Assembly (NCBI GenBank): GCA_002633005.1
Contig: NMRA01000248.1
Coordinates: forward strand, 188,001-252,000
Source: Phoronis australis
Lineage: Eukaryota > Phoronida > Phoronidae
DNA length: 64,000 bases
Direction: 5' to 3'
Each line of letters starts with the position of its first letter. Positions within the stretch are counted from its first letter, which is position 1. A program made the position numbers and the translations under genes. A model generated the notes under the pieces. The model was not told where the DNA came from, ran no database searches, and was given only the letters and a program-made list of their open reading frames with translations. Of the stretch, positions 49,291 through 61,195 are shown one piece after another.

Positions 49291-51192
49291 TCAATGTCCA
49301 ATTTCTGCCCTGACGATTCGGTGGTCAAAGCGGGACCTGAATTCGCGGCCCCCGACGAGTAAGTAGATTTCAGTTGTAGTTTCGTGGATGATTCACCAAC
49401 ATAATCACGTGCACATTACTTCTTTGGCTCACTAGTATATTTTCTTAACTGGAAGTTTAGTTTCCAACTTTGGCTGGTTTATGTCCGCGATGTCTTCAGT
49501 CTGGCCGCGAACGGGCCTGATCACTGAGGTTCCGAGCCACTGGCCGGGATAACGAGTCAGTGCGGCCGCGACGGGTTCCGAGCCATTTTCCGGGATAACA
49601 AGCGTTTTGTGTGTTTAGAACTCAAAAAATCACACAAGTCTAAACAACACAGATCTAGGTTTTCCTGTCTGTATCTCACGTAAAAATACGTCGAATTTAT
49701 CTCCGAAAACTGACCCCAACTACCTGCCGAACTTTGTAAGTTACAGTATGTACAAATACATGTACCAATAAATCCGTAACAGAGAAATAAAACACGTTTT
49801 TATAAGAACTCGGTCTATTTTTAACGGTTGTACATCGAAGTTTAATGATTTATTGGTGTTAAACCAAGAATTCAAGCGATAAGCTAACACCAGTAACCCG
49901 TGTTGTGAACTGCTGAACATACTGCGCGTGAAACCAATTACGTCATGGGATAATTTCAACACCTCCGTCTGTCGTCAGGTGTCAGGTAACGCAACCGTAC
50001 GTGCCGTTATTGAGTATAACTACTCAATCTAAATTGGTACAAATTACGTTGTTTTTTTGGGTAGCATGCTCCTTTAATTCAACGTTTTTCGTAACTGCGG
50101 TTTGAATCGCTGTTTGTGTTTTCAACTGAGAAAACTTCGCCGTCTGCAGCAGAAGTAGTCGCGGTTTTCACCACAGCATTGGCGTCACCCAAAGTAATTG
50201 TAACACCTACTAATTTAGCTGACTTAATAAGTTGATAGCCTGGTCTGAGCGGCTAGGCGGACAGCGAAATACAACGTGCAGTGTTCCTTTGGATTGTCTG
50301 AAGTCGGTGCTTCGCGATCGTCTGTGAAATATTTTGCAATTTTAAGTCCATTGCACACGCACTTCCCTGTCAACTAATTGCTAGAGGCTGCCAGAGCACA
50401 GAATTTCGCTATTCCCACCCAAAATACTTATAATCCACATCTCGCACCATATAAATTTTTGCGTCGCATGTACATATTTCTTTGCTCGTGCACAGGCTTG
50501 TGAGTAAAAAGTGTTGAATACAAATACACTGCCAAAACTGCGATTTACAAAAAGATTAACGGCGTTCCGATTCCCTGAATTGCATCGGACATGGACAGAC
50601 CACAAAAGGTTGCGATAGTCTGCAGCCGTGTAGGCCACGTTCACCTGTTTTGCATTAACGTCTTACGTCTGTTTATTTTTTTAGTAAGTTATTTGAATAT
50701 CATAAAATCAAACAAAAGTTGTCTTTTTCGCATGCTGTTTCATTGAAAAAACTATCGATATTTTTATCAATACCTGTTAATGGATTACGACATGCGAAGA
50801 CAACCAACGTGTATTGTTGAGAAAATTCTAGCATATGAATGAAGGCCTTGGTTTTTTTCGTTCTGCCGATTAAAGTCTGTGTGGTGGGATTACATTCGAA
50901 TCAAATACCACTGTACATTGTCAGGAATGTGTTTACAACGCTCAGTAAAGTTTAGTCGCCTTGAAGATGTGTGACGTAAACATCTTAGTCCTGTTTCTCT
51001 TGGATGAAGTCCAAAATGTGCCAAACCTATATAATTGGATTGCTTTTGCACACCATAAAGTTTCCTTAACACGTGATCTGATTTTACTTCCTGGATGGGA
51101 GCCAATAGACTTCAACTTCCTCGTTTGCCTGTCAATATATATGGACCCCTGATTCAGAATTATAATGGACAAACCAGTATTTGGAACCAACA

Positions 51193-52241
51193 ATGAAGTT
51201 TAACCAAAACGTTCTCGCGTTGCTTTGCGTTTTACTGGTTAGCCATGTCGCCGCGAATTGTCGCAAACGGAGAGAGTTGGACGCACTGAATCTTCGAAAG
51301 CTACTCGGAAGCGAAGTCGTCAGCATGCAGCGAGTTAGACGGCCACTTGGTAATAATAGAGAGAGCTATGGACCCATTTCACACTCTGGCGTAGTGGTTC
51401 AGACAAGCCAACCGGTTGGTGGCACAGACAGATGGCTTGTGCACAAAGGTGAGTCCCACGAAAAGACGGAAATGACTTGTGCGATACTTTTCATATCAAT
51501 TTTGAAGAAAATTAATTGTTAATTCATTATTTCGAACTTTGTAACCTTACAAACAGTAATCAATGGCAGTTTTAGGTAATTGCGATAAGGGACATTACTT
51601 CTAACACGATTGCCAACATATTTGGGCGTCTGACTAATGCGCGCATGTAGACTGAACTCGCATGATGTAGGGCCTACGTCCTTTTTGGAAACCAGAACTA
51701 ACTCTACCAGCACAAGTCCTTTTCAAAGCAGCATATTTCCATTAAAGTATGTTTTATTTGCTGTTTAAAGAAGACACGAAATTGCCAATGGGTTATTACT
51801 TTATAATTTTGTTAGCAAACATAGCCTACTGAGACGGGCACTGCGACACACAGCTAGACAAACAGGCAAGCATTAGGCAGATAAACTATAGATGAAACGG
51901 AGGCGAACACTTGGCCTTTTTGAGGGATTATCGGTAGCACGTGTATTTGAACTACAGTATGCATTTAAAATGTTTTAGGAAAAGATTTCGGTAACCATGG
52001 ACAGACAGTCGTCACCAGAGCTGACGGTATGAGCAGTCGATGGAGCAACGAGGGAACGCCACAGTCCGGGGGAGGAAGGAGTGTTTCCGATCTTGTCAGA
52101 AGTGGGGGTCGACGTTACGACGTTGTGTTCAACAACTGTCACCACGCTGCCACGCGAATGATGTCAAGTGGCCGTTCAAGACTGCGCGACTTTGGCAGGC
52201 GAGTTAGGACAAGAGTCCGAAATTGGTTTGGACGAAATTAG
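51193..52241 (+). CDS. Secreted NlpC/P60-LRAT-like papain-fold protein, 172 residues
   Basis: Two exons, 51193-51448 and 51979-52241 (TAG), join in phase 1 at GTGAGT and TTTTAG. Residues 1-21 (MKFNQNVLALLCVLLVSHVAA) are a signal peptide. His64 in SHSGVVVQTS and Cys139 in VVFNNCHHAATRMM stand where NlpC/P60, LRAT-like and related permuted papain folds carry their catalytic His and Cys (the NC box). Between them WLVHKG, TVVTRADGMSSRW and SVSDLVRSGG agree with an uncharacterised animal family I remember with this order. The tail 151-172 is strongly basic, with nine Arg. Peptidase, amidase or acyltransferase activity would fit the fold, but the reaction is unknown. A TATATAT at 51136-51142 lies 51 bases before the ATG, and AATAAA follows the stop by 72 bases. 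Confidence 0.82.
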
Positions 52242-52312
52242 TGATTCGGCTGCAATTCAATCAAGGACTGGTAAAGGATTTTACTGAATGTGCACATATA
52301 ACATCATTTAAG

Positions 52313-52318
52313 AATAAA
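52313..52318 (+). other. Polyadenylation signal AATAAA
   Basis: AATAAA lies 72 bases after the stop of the NlpC/LRAT-like gene, with a second (AAATAAA) a few bases on. Position and strand fit the 3' end of that transcript. Confidence 0.5.
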
Positions 52319-53573
52319 AATAAACGGCTGTCGCCCAAAGTCGTTAAAGAATGTCACAGGAGTTTTTATCAATCTATTTGCTTAGCGGAACTTCCTAAGA
52401 AGTGCAATTATAGCCGCGTTTAAAGAAAAGGAGAGGGGGAGGTGAGAGGTAGGGAGAACATTTATTCAGCCGAGGGCCACAATACAAGCACAGTTTGCAG
52501 CACTGTGATTCTGTAGGTAGCCCCCTTGGTAGTTACAAAACCGCCAAAGTCAGATACTATTTCCATTTATTTGCTGGTGCCTATGTAATTATGTGGCTGA
52601 AGCTTTATTCAGCCATTGTCAAGTGAGAGCTTTAAGACCAAATTTTAAATTTCAATTCGCTCTTCATGGAACATATTCCAGATAACCAATGTCCCGATCC
52701 CCTATATGCATTACTACACCTATTTTGTGCTGGTTTCATTAGCAGAGATTGCAGCCAAGTTATTCTCTTAATCTATACATTTAAAGCCGCATGTTGCCCT
52801 CTTAACAGGCTAAAAACGGAACTCGAAATATACCTTTTACTCTCTTGAAATCGGTCTAGCAATACTCCGTACTCTGATTGTCATTCATTTATCAACAAGA
52901 ACATCTAAACAATCAGTGACTCACGAAAACGCCTCAGAGTTTATTGGGTTTATCAAACTCAAAATTTTCGGACTCGGAAATAATTCATGATTGTTTTTAA
53001 AGAACAAAGCGCTTCGGTTAAGAATTCAACATTGACAGCTAAACAGGAGCGAAATACAGGATTACGAATTTTCTCAAACTTGAGGCTTAGCTTGCGAACA
53101 GATGAGTTTTCTGTGTATACGTTAGTGACCCAGCTTATCTTAAGTCAGGGTGGTTTTGGTCGCGTTGCTGGGCGTTATTTTACACGAGTGACATATGTGA
53201 TGATCAAGTAAGTTCCGGCACAGTTTGCCAAAAAGCCGTAAAAAGTATTGTATTACGAAATTCACTAATATACAAACATGCCAATTTTAATTTTCATTAC
53301 AATTAAGGGGTTACGTAATTTTCAAAATGCTGATTTTACTTTGTGTTATGGTGTGATACTAAACAAGTTAAGATAGATAAACAGAAGTGTACAAATTAGG
53401 TGAGGCTAATTAGCAGTAAAAAGGCAAGTTATTATTTGTTAAATAGGAAAGTCTCGTTTTACATGTAGATTGTTAACACAAACTAAACTTCTCTCACAAC
53501 CCAGACAACACAGCACAATCACCATCTAGTGAAATGTAATGGGCAATAACGATCGTGCAATTCGCACGCTGTT

Positions 53574-53645
53574 GAGAAGGTCTATTGAGCATTTTATGTG
53601 ACACTGTTTGAGAAGGTCTATTGAGCATTTTATGTGACACTGTTT
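53574..53645. repeat. Exact tandem duplication of 36 bp
   Basis: The unit GAGAAGGTCTATTGAGCATT... ending GACACTGTTT occupies 53574-53609 and is repeated without change at 53610-53645. A recent duplication is likely. Confidence 0.9.
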
Positions 53646-54689
53646 GAGAAAAATGATCCAAAGCTAAGTCGACGACACCCAGATAGTTTCGTATTTCAAA
53701 GGAAACACGAGGGTATCAAATAAAGCACCCAACATTTAACGGTATAACTTTTTGTAGAAGCCAAAATGTTAAAATTTGAGGTACACATACCCCAGAAAAA
53801 ATAACTACACAAAGGAAAGAAAATCAGTGTAAACCGGAATGTCTGGCTAAAGCTATCAAACTATAAAACTGATTTCGTGTAACGAAATAAATTTGTTTTC
53901 AAAAGTATTTCAATGATTAGTTTAATAACACGAAGTGGCATTTTTGTCAGAGGGGCCTCTGTTTATCCGAAGAATGGTGTGATTCGGTGATTGCACTTCC
54001 ATTTACAGTATGTAACGACCAAAAGTTTTTTTAAATCAACCATAAATTAAAACACAACATTGTAACTGAATGAGCGAGATTTTGTTCAAATACCGTGAAC
54101 ATTTTTCAAATATCACTAATGAACAGATCCAGCGGACCCTTAATGCGTTCGACACACGTTTCAAATTAGTGTGTCTGCACTAAGTCAATAAATGGAAAAG
54201 TCACCTTGCAGTAATACAGAAAATGAAAACATCCAGGGGGGCGTGAGAACGTGGGCAGCTGAACCACAAGCTACGGTTGTTTTATCAAAAGAAAACTGGG
54301 ACACATGGCACCACCGAGTGAGCCGGTCACCTACTTTTACCCACATGGAGTTATTAATAATCTACTGATTGCTAAGGAGAGTCACGTGGTCTTGTCATTC
54401 CGCGGGGGGCGTCATCAACTCTTTTCACTCGATATCGAACTCGAAACGTTTTTCTTAACATGGGTTTCTACCTTGGTACGAACTTAAGACAAGTGAAAAT
54501 TATTTTACGCTTGAGTATATTATGGATTATTTTAATCGTATTTTGACCCTAGCTTAGCTATAAGTTCGAATCTGTTCGAGTTACTCCGGATTTCGAATCA
54601 AGGGGCCATCAACGGCAAATTTGTGCTACGCAGTAGTTTTGGTAGTCATTCTCAAGTAGAGAGTAACATATGATTATTCTGAGTTTGTA

Positions 54690-54756
54690 CTAAAAGAAAA
54701 CGGAACATACCAAATATATTTTCGAGTTCGACTTCGAGTAAAAAGATCCAGGGCAA
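54690..54756. repeat. Dispersed repeat copy, paired with 63140-63212
   Basis: TACCAAATATATTTTCGAG, then ACTTCGAGTAAAAAGAT and GGGCAA, matches TACCAAACATAATTTCAAG, then ATTTCAAGTAAAAAGAT and GGGCAA at 63157-63212 in order and spacing. Type unknown. Confidence 0.5.
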
Positions 54757-55453
54757 AGAACTGTGCTTTGGAAAGAAAGACGCGAGACACTGTTCTTCCA
54801 AACGCAAGCAGGGGGGGTCCAGGATTTTGAGTTAGGCGGGGGGCCAGGCCAGAGCATTAGCCAGGATTTTACGCGTCAGACATTCGCACTTCCGAACTGC
54901 CAAAGGGAACCTGGAAGAACTTTATGGGGGCCATGGACCCCTTGGCAAGATACTCACGAGACAATCTTCGCTGATAGAACAGAAACCATAAAATTTCCCT
55001 CATAATTGCACATTCCAGTATTGCGGACCGATTATATGAAATGGTAGCCATTTGTGGGTCTACTCGCAAGCGCTTTATTTCGTGATTTTGTGTGGTTTTC
55101 CATGACCTATCCAAATTAGCAAGAAACTCGGCGCGCTACATAACATATTGCTGAAGACAGAGCCCCCCCCCCTTTTTTAATGGTCACCCCTATTCAATGG
55201 ACTGATGAACCCTGGGGTTGAGTTAAGTAGAAAAATCTATCCAAAATCACGTGGTAATTCTTGCCTTTCGGCGAGGTCCTGGCGTTACTGAACTCAACCT
55301 TGCGCTACATGTATACGGTGCTGCCACCTATGCTGCAACAAGGCTTTACGTCAGTCATCACTATTGACATCTGCTCGACGTGCATGTTCACTAATCACAA
55401 CAGGCGCCTGACTCTCACCCTGAAGATGCTCTTCTCGTTTCAATTTAGAGGAG

Positions 55454-55529
55454 GCAGTGTGGCCTGGTTGATAAGTGCCCGCTTTCTTTACTCGAGGTCG
55501 TGGGTTCAAGTCCCACCAGGTCACACTGC
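55454..55529 (+). repeat. tRNA-derived SINE-like head
   Basis: A box A-like TGGCCTGGTTGATAAG and a box B GGTTCAAGTCC (55503-55513) with a 5-bp T-stem (GTGGG/CCCAC) are spaced as in a tRNA. The flanks GCAGTGTGGCCTGG (55454-55467) and CCAGGTCACACTGC (55516-55529) are inverted copies with one difference. A regular D-arm cannot be drawn, so a working tRNA is unlikely and a polymerase III-type SINE head is the better reading. An AT-rich tail with AATAAAGC follows near 55580. Confidence 0.55.
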
Positions 55530-56507
55530 TAAACCCTTGAGCCAGGTTTCTAGCTCCTCAGCTCGGTTTATACCTTATATTAATAAAGCATAAACATAGT
55601 TCCAGGTGATCAGTGCAATTGGCCCACGTCTGGTACAGCGTGTATCAGACCGCCTGCAATTGTTTATTTTTTGTTCAATTTAGTCGATAATTCAATAAAA
55701 ACGAATATCAACGCAAAATAGTTTAGTTCAAACGTGTTCCACCTCATGCTCTTTCAACCTGACATCAGTTTTTGGAATGTAAACAGAATTCCATTTTCTA
55801 TTCGTGTGGTTCACCAACAAAATGAAGGCCATGTCTTAACACTATTTTGCAAAAAGAGAGACACCGGGCAGTAAAAGGTATATACATGGCTGTAATTAGT
55901 GGTAAATTTATGTTCTATGTGTTAATCTGGTGAAAATAAAAGTAAATGTCTTTAATTGCACTGGTCCGTGGTGGGCGTAAAACTGCTTTTAGGATATAAC
56001 GAGCCGTAGCTGTGAACAACATCAATTCTTTATTAATTTCTGGAAAATAAAGCATTTTCATATACTAAAAATTATGTCTGAAAGAACAAAAACCGGGTTC
56101 TAAAATGATGTTGCGTACCTGTCAGCAGTTATCATTGTTGTCTGCCGGTGGGCCACATTTTTTAACCAAACTTAATTTTTGAAATATACATTCACGAAAA
56201 GCAATCGGCAGGGAGACTTCATTGGCGTCATTTTAAGTAAAGTTTTAATGTAGGACCATAGAAAAATGTATTTATATCAGATATAATGCTGTATGGACTG
56301 ATCCCCAAAATGCTGTTAGAACTTTTGCATGAAAGGGTATCAAAAGTAGGATTATGATGACTTTAAAGTTGCATACAGCGAAAACGAAATATTTTAGAAA
56401 CAGTAACGGCGTTAACGTTTTAAATCCCTCATCTTGACCATGTATATCAAATGAAGTTTGGTCACGTTATTAATACCGTTGGTTTCCAATCAGCGTACCT
56501 TTCTGCT

Positions 56508-56650
56508 GATTTTTACTAAAACTCCATGGTCACGTGACCCAATTAATAAGACATTGGTAAAAAGTCAAAGATCAAACTCTCCACATTAACAAACTATATA
56601 TGTTTATTGAGTTAAGTAATGTAGATATTTGCTCAATACGCAACTTGTCA
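56508..56650. repeat. Dispersed repeat copy 2 (GGTCACGTGACC core)
   Basis: Partner of 19520-19660. This copy keeps the full palindrome GGTCACGTGACC within TTTTTACTAAAAC and AATTAATAA, followed by AAAAAGTCAAAGATC. Confidence 0.5.
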
Positions 56651-56967
56651 ATATGGTCAAACATGTACATTTTTCATTACTTGCAGAGTTCGGGTTATTG
56701 AATAAACTTACAAAAATAAGATACTTCAGTAACACGGTTTAGGTTAGCTTAAAATTCAAAGGAAGTATGGGGAACTAACCTTGATAAGGACATTTCACAT
56801 GGAACGAGGGTAGGCAGAGTCGTTTTTAGCATCTAAATTTGTGCAATGTTACTTTAAAAACACAAGCGGGTTAGAAACGGTGCCCTGTGTGATTCCAGTA
56901 GTTGTTGTTATCATTGTATGAAGATAATGATGAATCGTCGTGACCTATGACGTTTTTTGTGACACCC

Positions 56968-56974
56968 TATATAA
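56968..56974 (+). promoter_or_regulatory. TATA box of the FN2 gene
   Basis: TATATAA lies 50 bases before the ATG at 57024, leaving room for a short 5' leader. The following CACCCTCGGTTACCATGG gives a good start context. Confidence 0.5.
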
Positions 56975-57023
56975 TGCTAAATGTCACCCGAAAATTCAGA
57001 TTCCATCGTCACCCTCGGTTACC

Positions 57024-57329
57024 ATGGTGCTGCTTTATTTCCTAGTCACTGTTGCCTTCACTGCAGGTTTGGTGATGTTTTCTGTTGTAGGTTTATAGGC
57101 GTTCGGTAAAATTGATTTCAAAAAGATTTAATGTCAAGGTTCACTATATATCGTAGTGAGCATTTCTGAATATTTTGCTGGTCAACGAGACATTTTTGAT
57201 GATTTTAATTCAAAATATAGGCGACTTACCATCCTGGTTGGCCTTGCAACTTGCTGGAAACATTCGAGAATTTCATCTAAGAATTAAACTTGGATGTTGC
57301 GTATAAAAAATACATCGGCGTCATCAATG

Positions 57330-57412
<83 letters not shown>

Positions 57413-60400
57413 GTGTTATTACACTGTATTTCAATAGCTATTGGCATTATCATCATCATTGGCATCGTCATCGTCATCGTCATCATCATCTTCATCATCA
57501 TCACCACTTTTCATTATTATCAAATTTAATTCTTTCGCAACCGTAGGCAAAGTTCCAAACAGTGTCATGTACTAGGCATAATATGTGGCCAGACAAGTTT
57601 GGGAAGTTGTTTATTTTCGGCCCATTTGGTGACTTTCAAATTTGCAGTTGAAGGAGATCAGACGTACGGCGGGAACGGGGCTNAAATCACGACCACCAGG
57701 TACTGAAAGAATCAACAAAAAAAGTACAGGTTTCATTTTTTATAAACCAACCTCTAACTAAAATGGTTACCGTATTCGCCGTAATAACCGCCAGGGCGCT
57801 TAGAAAAGATTGTTTCGGGGGGGGGGGGGCGCTTATTGTAACCCAAGGCCGTTGAAACCCGGCATTTTCTCAGTCGTTATCCCCCTTATCTAGAACCCTC
57901 GTGGATTTTGGAGAATTATCACCCTCGGGGCTGACGCCCCTCGGGCGATAATTCTCCAAAATCCACTTGGGCTCTAGATAACGGGGGATAACGACTTCGC
58001 CATGGAATAATCTATATGTACGTAATTTTTTGATATTACATGGGCGAATCACAAAGTAGTGCAAAGTAGATATCTATACGCCTTACATTTTATCGTCTGC
58101 AAAACACTATATACATGTATGTACAACCAAACGCGCGCGAACTCAACAATGCATGAATTTTGAGAAGATGACAAGGTTATGATTGACAAATCGGGTGTCG
58201 CAACTGTACGTACTCTCAGTCGGAAGGACATGCAAACAACTTTTTAAACGGACCCGTCTTCGGCGGCGAATTCCATATCCACGTTAATTCAAACGGAGAC
58301 GAGCCCCAACTCGAGAAACGCGGCGAGATTGTCAAGGTCAAATCTGTGCTCACGCGCGGGAAAGCCTTGCTGACTATTGCTTCTGGATATTTTTAAGCTT
58401 TAATATTTTAACTTTAAAGACTATTTATTAGATTGTAACTTGCATATTTGCTGCGGAAGCTGAATGCATTTTACATTTGTTAAACCTATTATCAAAACGT
58501 AGCTGAATTACTTTATATTGCGCAAGCGTGTTTTTACAAAAGTTGAGTCGTGTGGTTGAAAGTTTTAGACACGTCGAGTTTTTCAGCTAAAAAGATCATT
58601 TTTACGGTTCATGTGAGAAAACAAATCTGTTTATGCAAGTGGGTCCAGAAGAAGTATTAAAACACGTCAAATTCGTCCAGGAATTTGTGATCCAAACGAA
58701 TCTTTCTTGTCTAAATTCGTGACTTAACATTTAAGGAGGAAAATCTGAATGGAAACCTTTGGACGCAACATTCGGTGGAAACGGAGGAAATAAGTCCTGC
58801 GTCTTTCCATTCAACTATGGAGGCGTTGATTGGACCACCTGCATAACTGACACACACGACAAACCTTGGTGTTCAGTGACGTCTGATTATGACGTCGATG
58901 GACTGTGGGGAAATTGTATGTATCCAAGTAAGTACAAAGGCATAATGAATTTCTAAAGACATGTTTACACATTCCAATTTTTGTCGATTTCGTGTGCGAC
59001 TCTTTAAACACTGGCTACACACTCCGATTTTGGTGTAGAGCTTTACGAGCAAATTTTTAGTTCTAAATAGTCGCCTCGGAACTCCTGGGAGTACTTTGAA
59101 TGTGGTGGCCAATACAGGACATGTAGGTCAGATGGGGGAGTTTTTCACCACCAGTTTCCTTACATAAAGTGCATTTTCAATACCTTGGGAATTCGAAATC
59201 CTACAAAATTCCCTTTTCCAACCACAAAATTCAACACGTTAATGTTTTTGTATTATATTGATTTTTTAAATAAGATTACAGAACATGTACTTACTTTTTG
59301 ACACCATGCAGGTTTATCTTCTTGTACTACTTCAATGTTGTTAGATTAAAGACGAGTGTTGAAGAAGCTTTACAAAAGATTATGGGATTAATCCTGTAAA
59401 AGAGGGTGATTCCAGAAACATTTTCAATAATACTTCCTTTATCAACCGCATTCTTTAAGTAGTTTGCTATTCTAATGTTCTAACTGAAGCCAACCACGTC
59501 AAAAATATAGTCAAGTACGCACTCCCTCCCGGGTCGGAGTACTTGTTTACATACCCCGATTAGTCGTTTAGGACAGTCGAATATGATCAATCCATTGGTT
59601 TTGGAGTGCGTAAACAGTCAAAAACGTAGTTCATATTTTCGAAAATAAAATGGCGTTATGTTTTCGCATGTGGATGATTGGATGCAGGTCGTCACTGACT
59701 TTCAGTGCAATGACTGAAGACTAGCTCAAGTCATTAAGTTGGTCTTTATTAATCTCCACCTTATGAGCACTCGTCTACTAGCTGGAACAAAACGTATGAA
59801 GTCATGTCTGTTCCATGCTACAGTCATTTCTGCAATTCTTTGACTTGTGACGAACTTCGAAGTCACTTCCAACAAATGTTAGACTCGTTGATTCGATAAC
59901 CTGTTGTCTCTTAAGCTGCTTCTCTTTTCACTAAAGCTGTAACTGTTTATAATGTAACAGCGGACTTTAGATCTGTGACTCTTGTAACTTTGCAACTGAC
60001 ACTCACTAACTCGTACCTGAGTATTTATAATCTCTTACGTGTACAATGTTTACTAATTCAAGCAATTCTAGAAGTTTTCGGAATTAACCCAGTCATTCTA
60101 TAAACATGAACTGCACTCGTGAATGTCCCAGACTATGATTCATATCAATCGCAGGAACCTACTGCGATGTTCTCAAGTATTATATTGTAAACAAATTCCC
60201 GGTATTATAATCAATGGCCTGGTCTCGTAGGACATATCAACGAGGGTCATTCTACTCCTGACAAGTAGTTACGACGGGAGCAACTCAAGAGTGGGCTGTG
60301 TGTGGCATAAATACACCTTGGAGGGCTTTTCATTATATTATAGACCCACAATCCCCTTGTTTTGCGTTGGTGTAGTATCGTCATAACAATACACAGCATC

Positions 60401-60672
60401 TCTTCTGCTCTTGTTTGACTTCACTTGCATATATCGTGTCATTAAATTGGTTTTCCTTTTCAGAAACCAGTAACATTGTGACCGTAGGCGGAAATTCCAA
60501 CGGTAAAACGTGTTTCTTCCCCTTTATATACAACGGCAAGCTTTATGAAGAGTGCACCACAGCCGACCACCACTCGCTCTGGTGTGCAACTACTCCAGAC
60601 TATGACTTACATTATTTATGGGGAAGTTGCCCGGCAGTACCTCCAACACCGCCAGTACCAGAAGGCTACTAA
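57024..60672 (+). CDS. Small secreted protein with two fibronectin type II modules, 164 residues
   Basis: Four exons: 57024-57066 (ATG), 57648-57699, 58736-58927, 60464-60672 (TAA). Exon 1 encodes the signal peptide MVLLYFLVTVAFTA and stops in phase 1. Exon 2 is small (about YGGNGA) and contains an N at 57683; phase is kept only if that N is not a real base. Exon 3 holds FN2 module 1, Cys53, 67, 77 and 92, with CVFPFNYGG, WTTC and PWCSVTSDYDVDGLWGNC. Exon 4 holds module 2, Cys112, 126, 136 and 151, with CFFPFIYNG, YEEC and LWCATTPDYD, then a Pro-rich end (PPTPPVPEGY). FN2 modules bind collagen-like or choline-lipid ligands in vertebrates; the ligand here is unknown. The layout (signal peptide, two FN2, almost nothing else) resembles mammalian binder-of-sperm proteins, which is an analogy and not evidence of descent. 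Confidence 0.88.
57332..57412. repeat. (TTA)n microsatellite, about 27 units
   Basis: Uninterrupted TTA triplets in intron 1 of the FN2 gene. A second, imperfect CAT/CGT triplet tract follows at about 57443-57508. Confidence 0.95.
57872..57996. repeat. Foldback palindrome, 125 bp
   Basis: The left arm AGTCGTTATCCCCC, then TATCTAGA and GTGGATTTTGGAGAATTATC, returns inverted on the right as GATAATTCTCCAAAATCCAC, then TCTAGATA and GGGGGATAACGACT. The loop is only about 10 bases (GGGGCTGACGCCCC). It lies in FN2 intron 2. No flanking duplication was seen. Confidence 0.8.
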
Positions 60673-60954
60673 ATAACATAATGTGTTGTACACTATTAAG
60701 TACAATAAGACTATTGGTACTCAGTGTGTTTTGTTAATTACTGTTTATCGCCGATATGTCTCACCAGGCAGTCGTTCACAAAACTGAGCATCCTGAAAAA
60801 CTTTTACGAATTGTCTTGGCGACCATACATCCGTTTTTTGTCAACTCACCGCTTTTTAAAACCTTCTGTGGTCGTTCTATCCACTATCAAGCAAAAACCA
60901 ACAACAACTATCAGTGGCAAGATCTTCACGTTGTCTTGCAGTCAAGGCAACAGG

Positions 60955-61195
60955 CATACATACATACATACATACATGCATCCACACAGACATATATGTA
61001 TTTATGTTTTTATGTATGTATGTATTTATGTATGTATGTATGTATGTATGTATTTATGTATGTATGTATGTATGTATTTATGTATGTATGTATGTATGTA
61101 TGTATGTATTTATGTATGTTTGTGTGTGCGTGTGTGCGCATGTGTGTGTGCGCGTGTGTGTGTGTGTGTACGTATGTATGTGTGTATGTATGCAT
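60955..61195. repeat. (CATA)n then (TATG)n and (GT)n microsatellite
   Basis: A short CATA array (about 60955-60976) is followed by a longer TATG array (61010-61112) and a GTGTGCG-rich tract to about 61195. The CATA and TATG parts are reverse complements, so the tract can fold back on itself. Confidence 0.9.

Larger units (their letters stand above)
44678..51192. other. Intergenic region dominated by simple repeats and a MITE
   Basis: Between the peroxidase and the NlpC/LRAT-like gene lie two trinucleotide arrays (45.3-45.9 and 46.3-46.6 kb), a G/C tract with an N at 48630 and the MITE at 49096-49290. No supported exon was found. Long open frames over the trinucleotide arrays are low-complexity artefacts. 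Confidence 0.5.
52319..57023. other. Intergenic, repeats only
   Basis: Apart from a 36-bp tandem duplication, a diverged repeat near 54.7 kb, the tRNA-derived head at 55.45 kb and the dispersed repeat near 56.5 kb, nothing was recognised. At 54800-54870 a G-rich stretch (GGGGGGGTCCAGGATTTTG) resembles the inner part of hAT-like MITEs. Confidence 0.45.

Noticed and set aside
49087-49366. Overlapping frames of about 90-118 codons on both strands
   Set aside because: They mirror each other because they cross the palindromic MITE.
57277-57529. Poly-Asn and poly-Leu frames
   Set aside because: Translation of the (TTA)n microsatellite in an intron.
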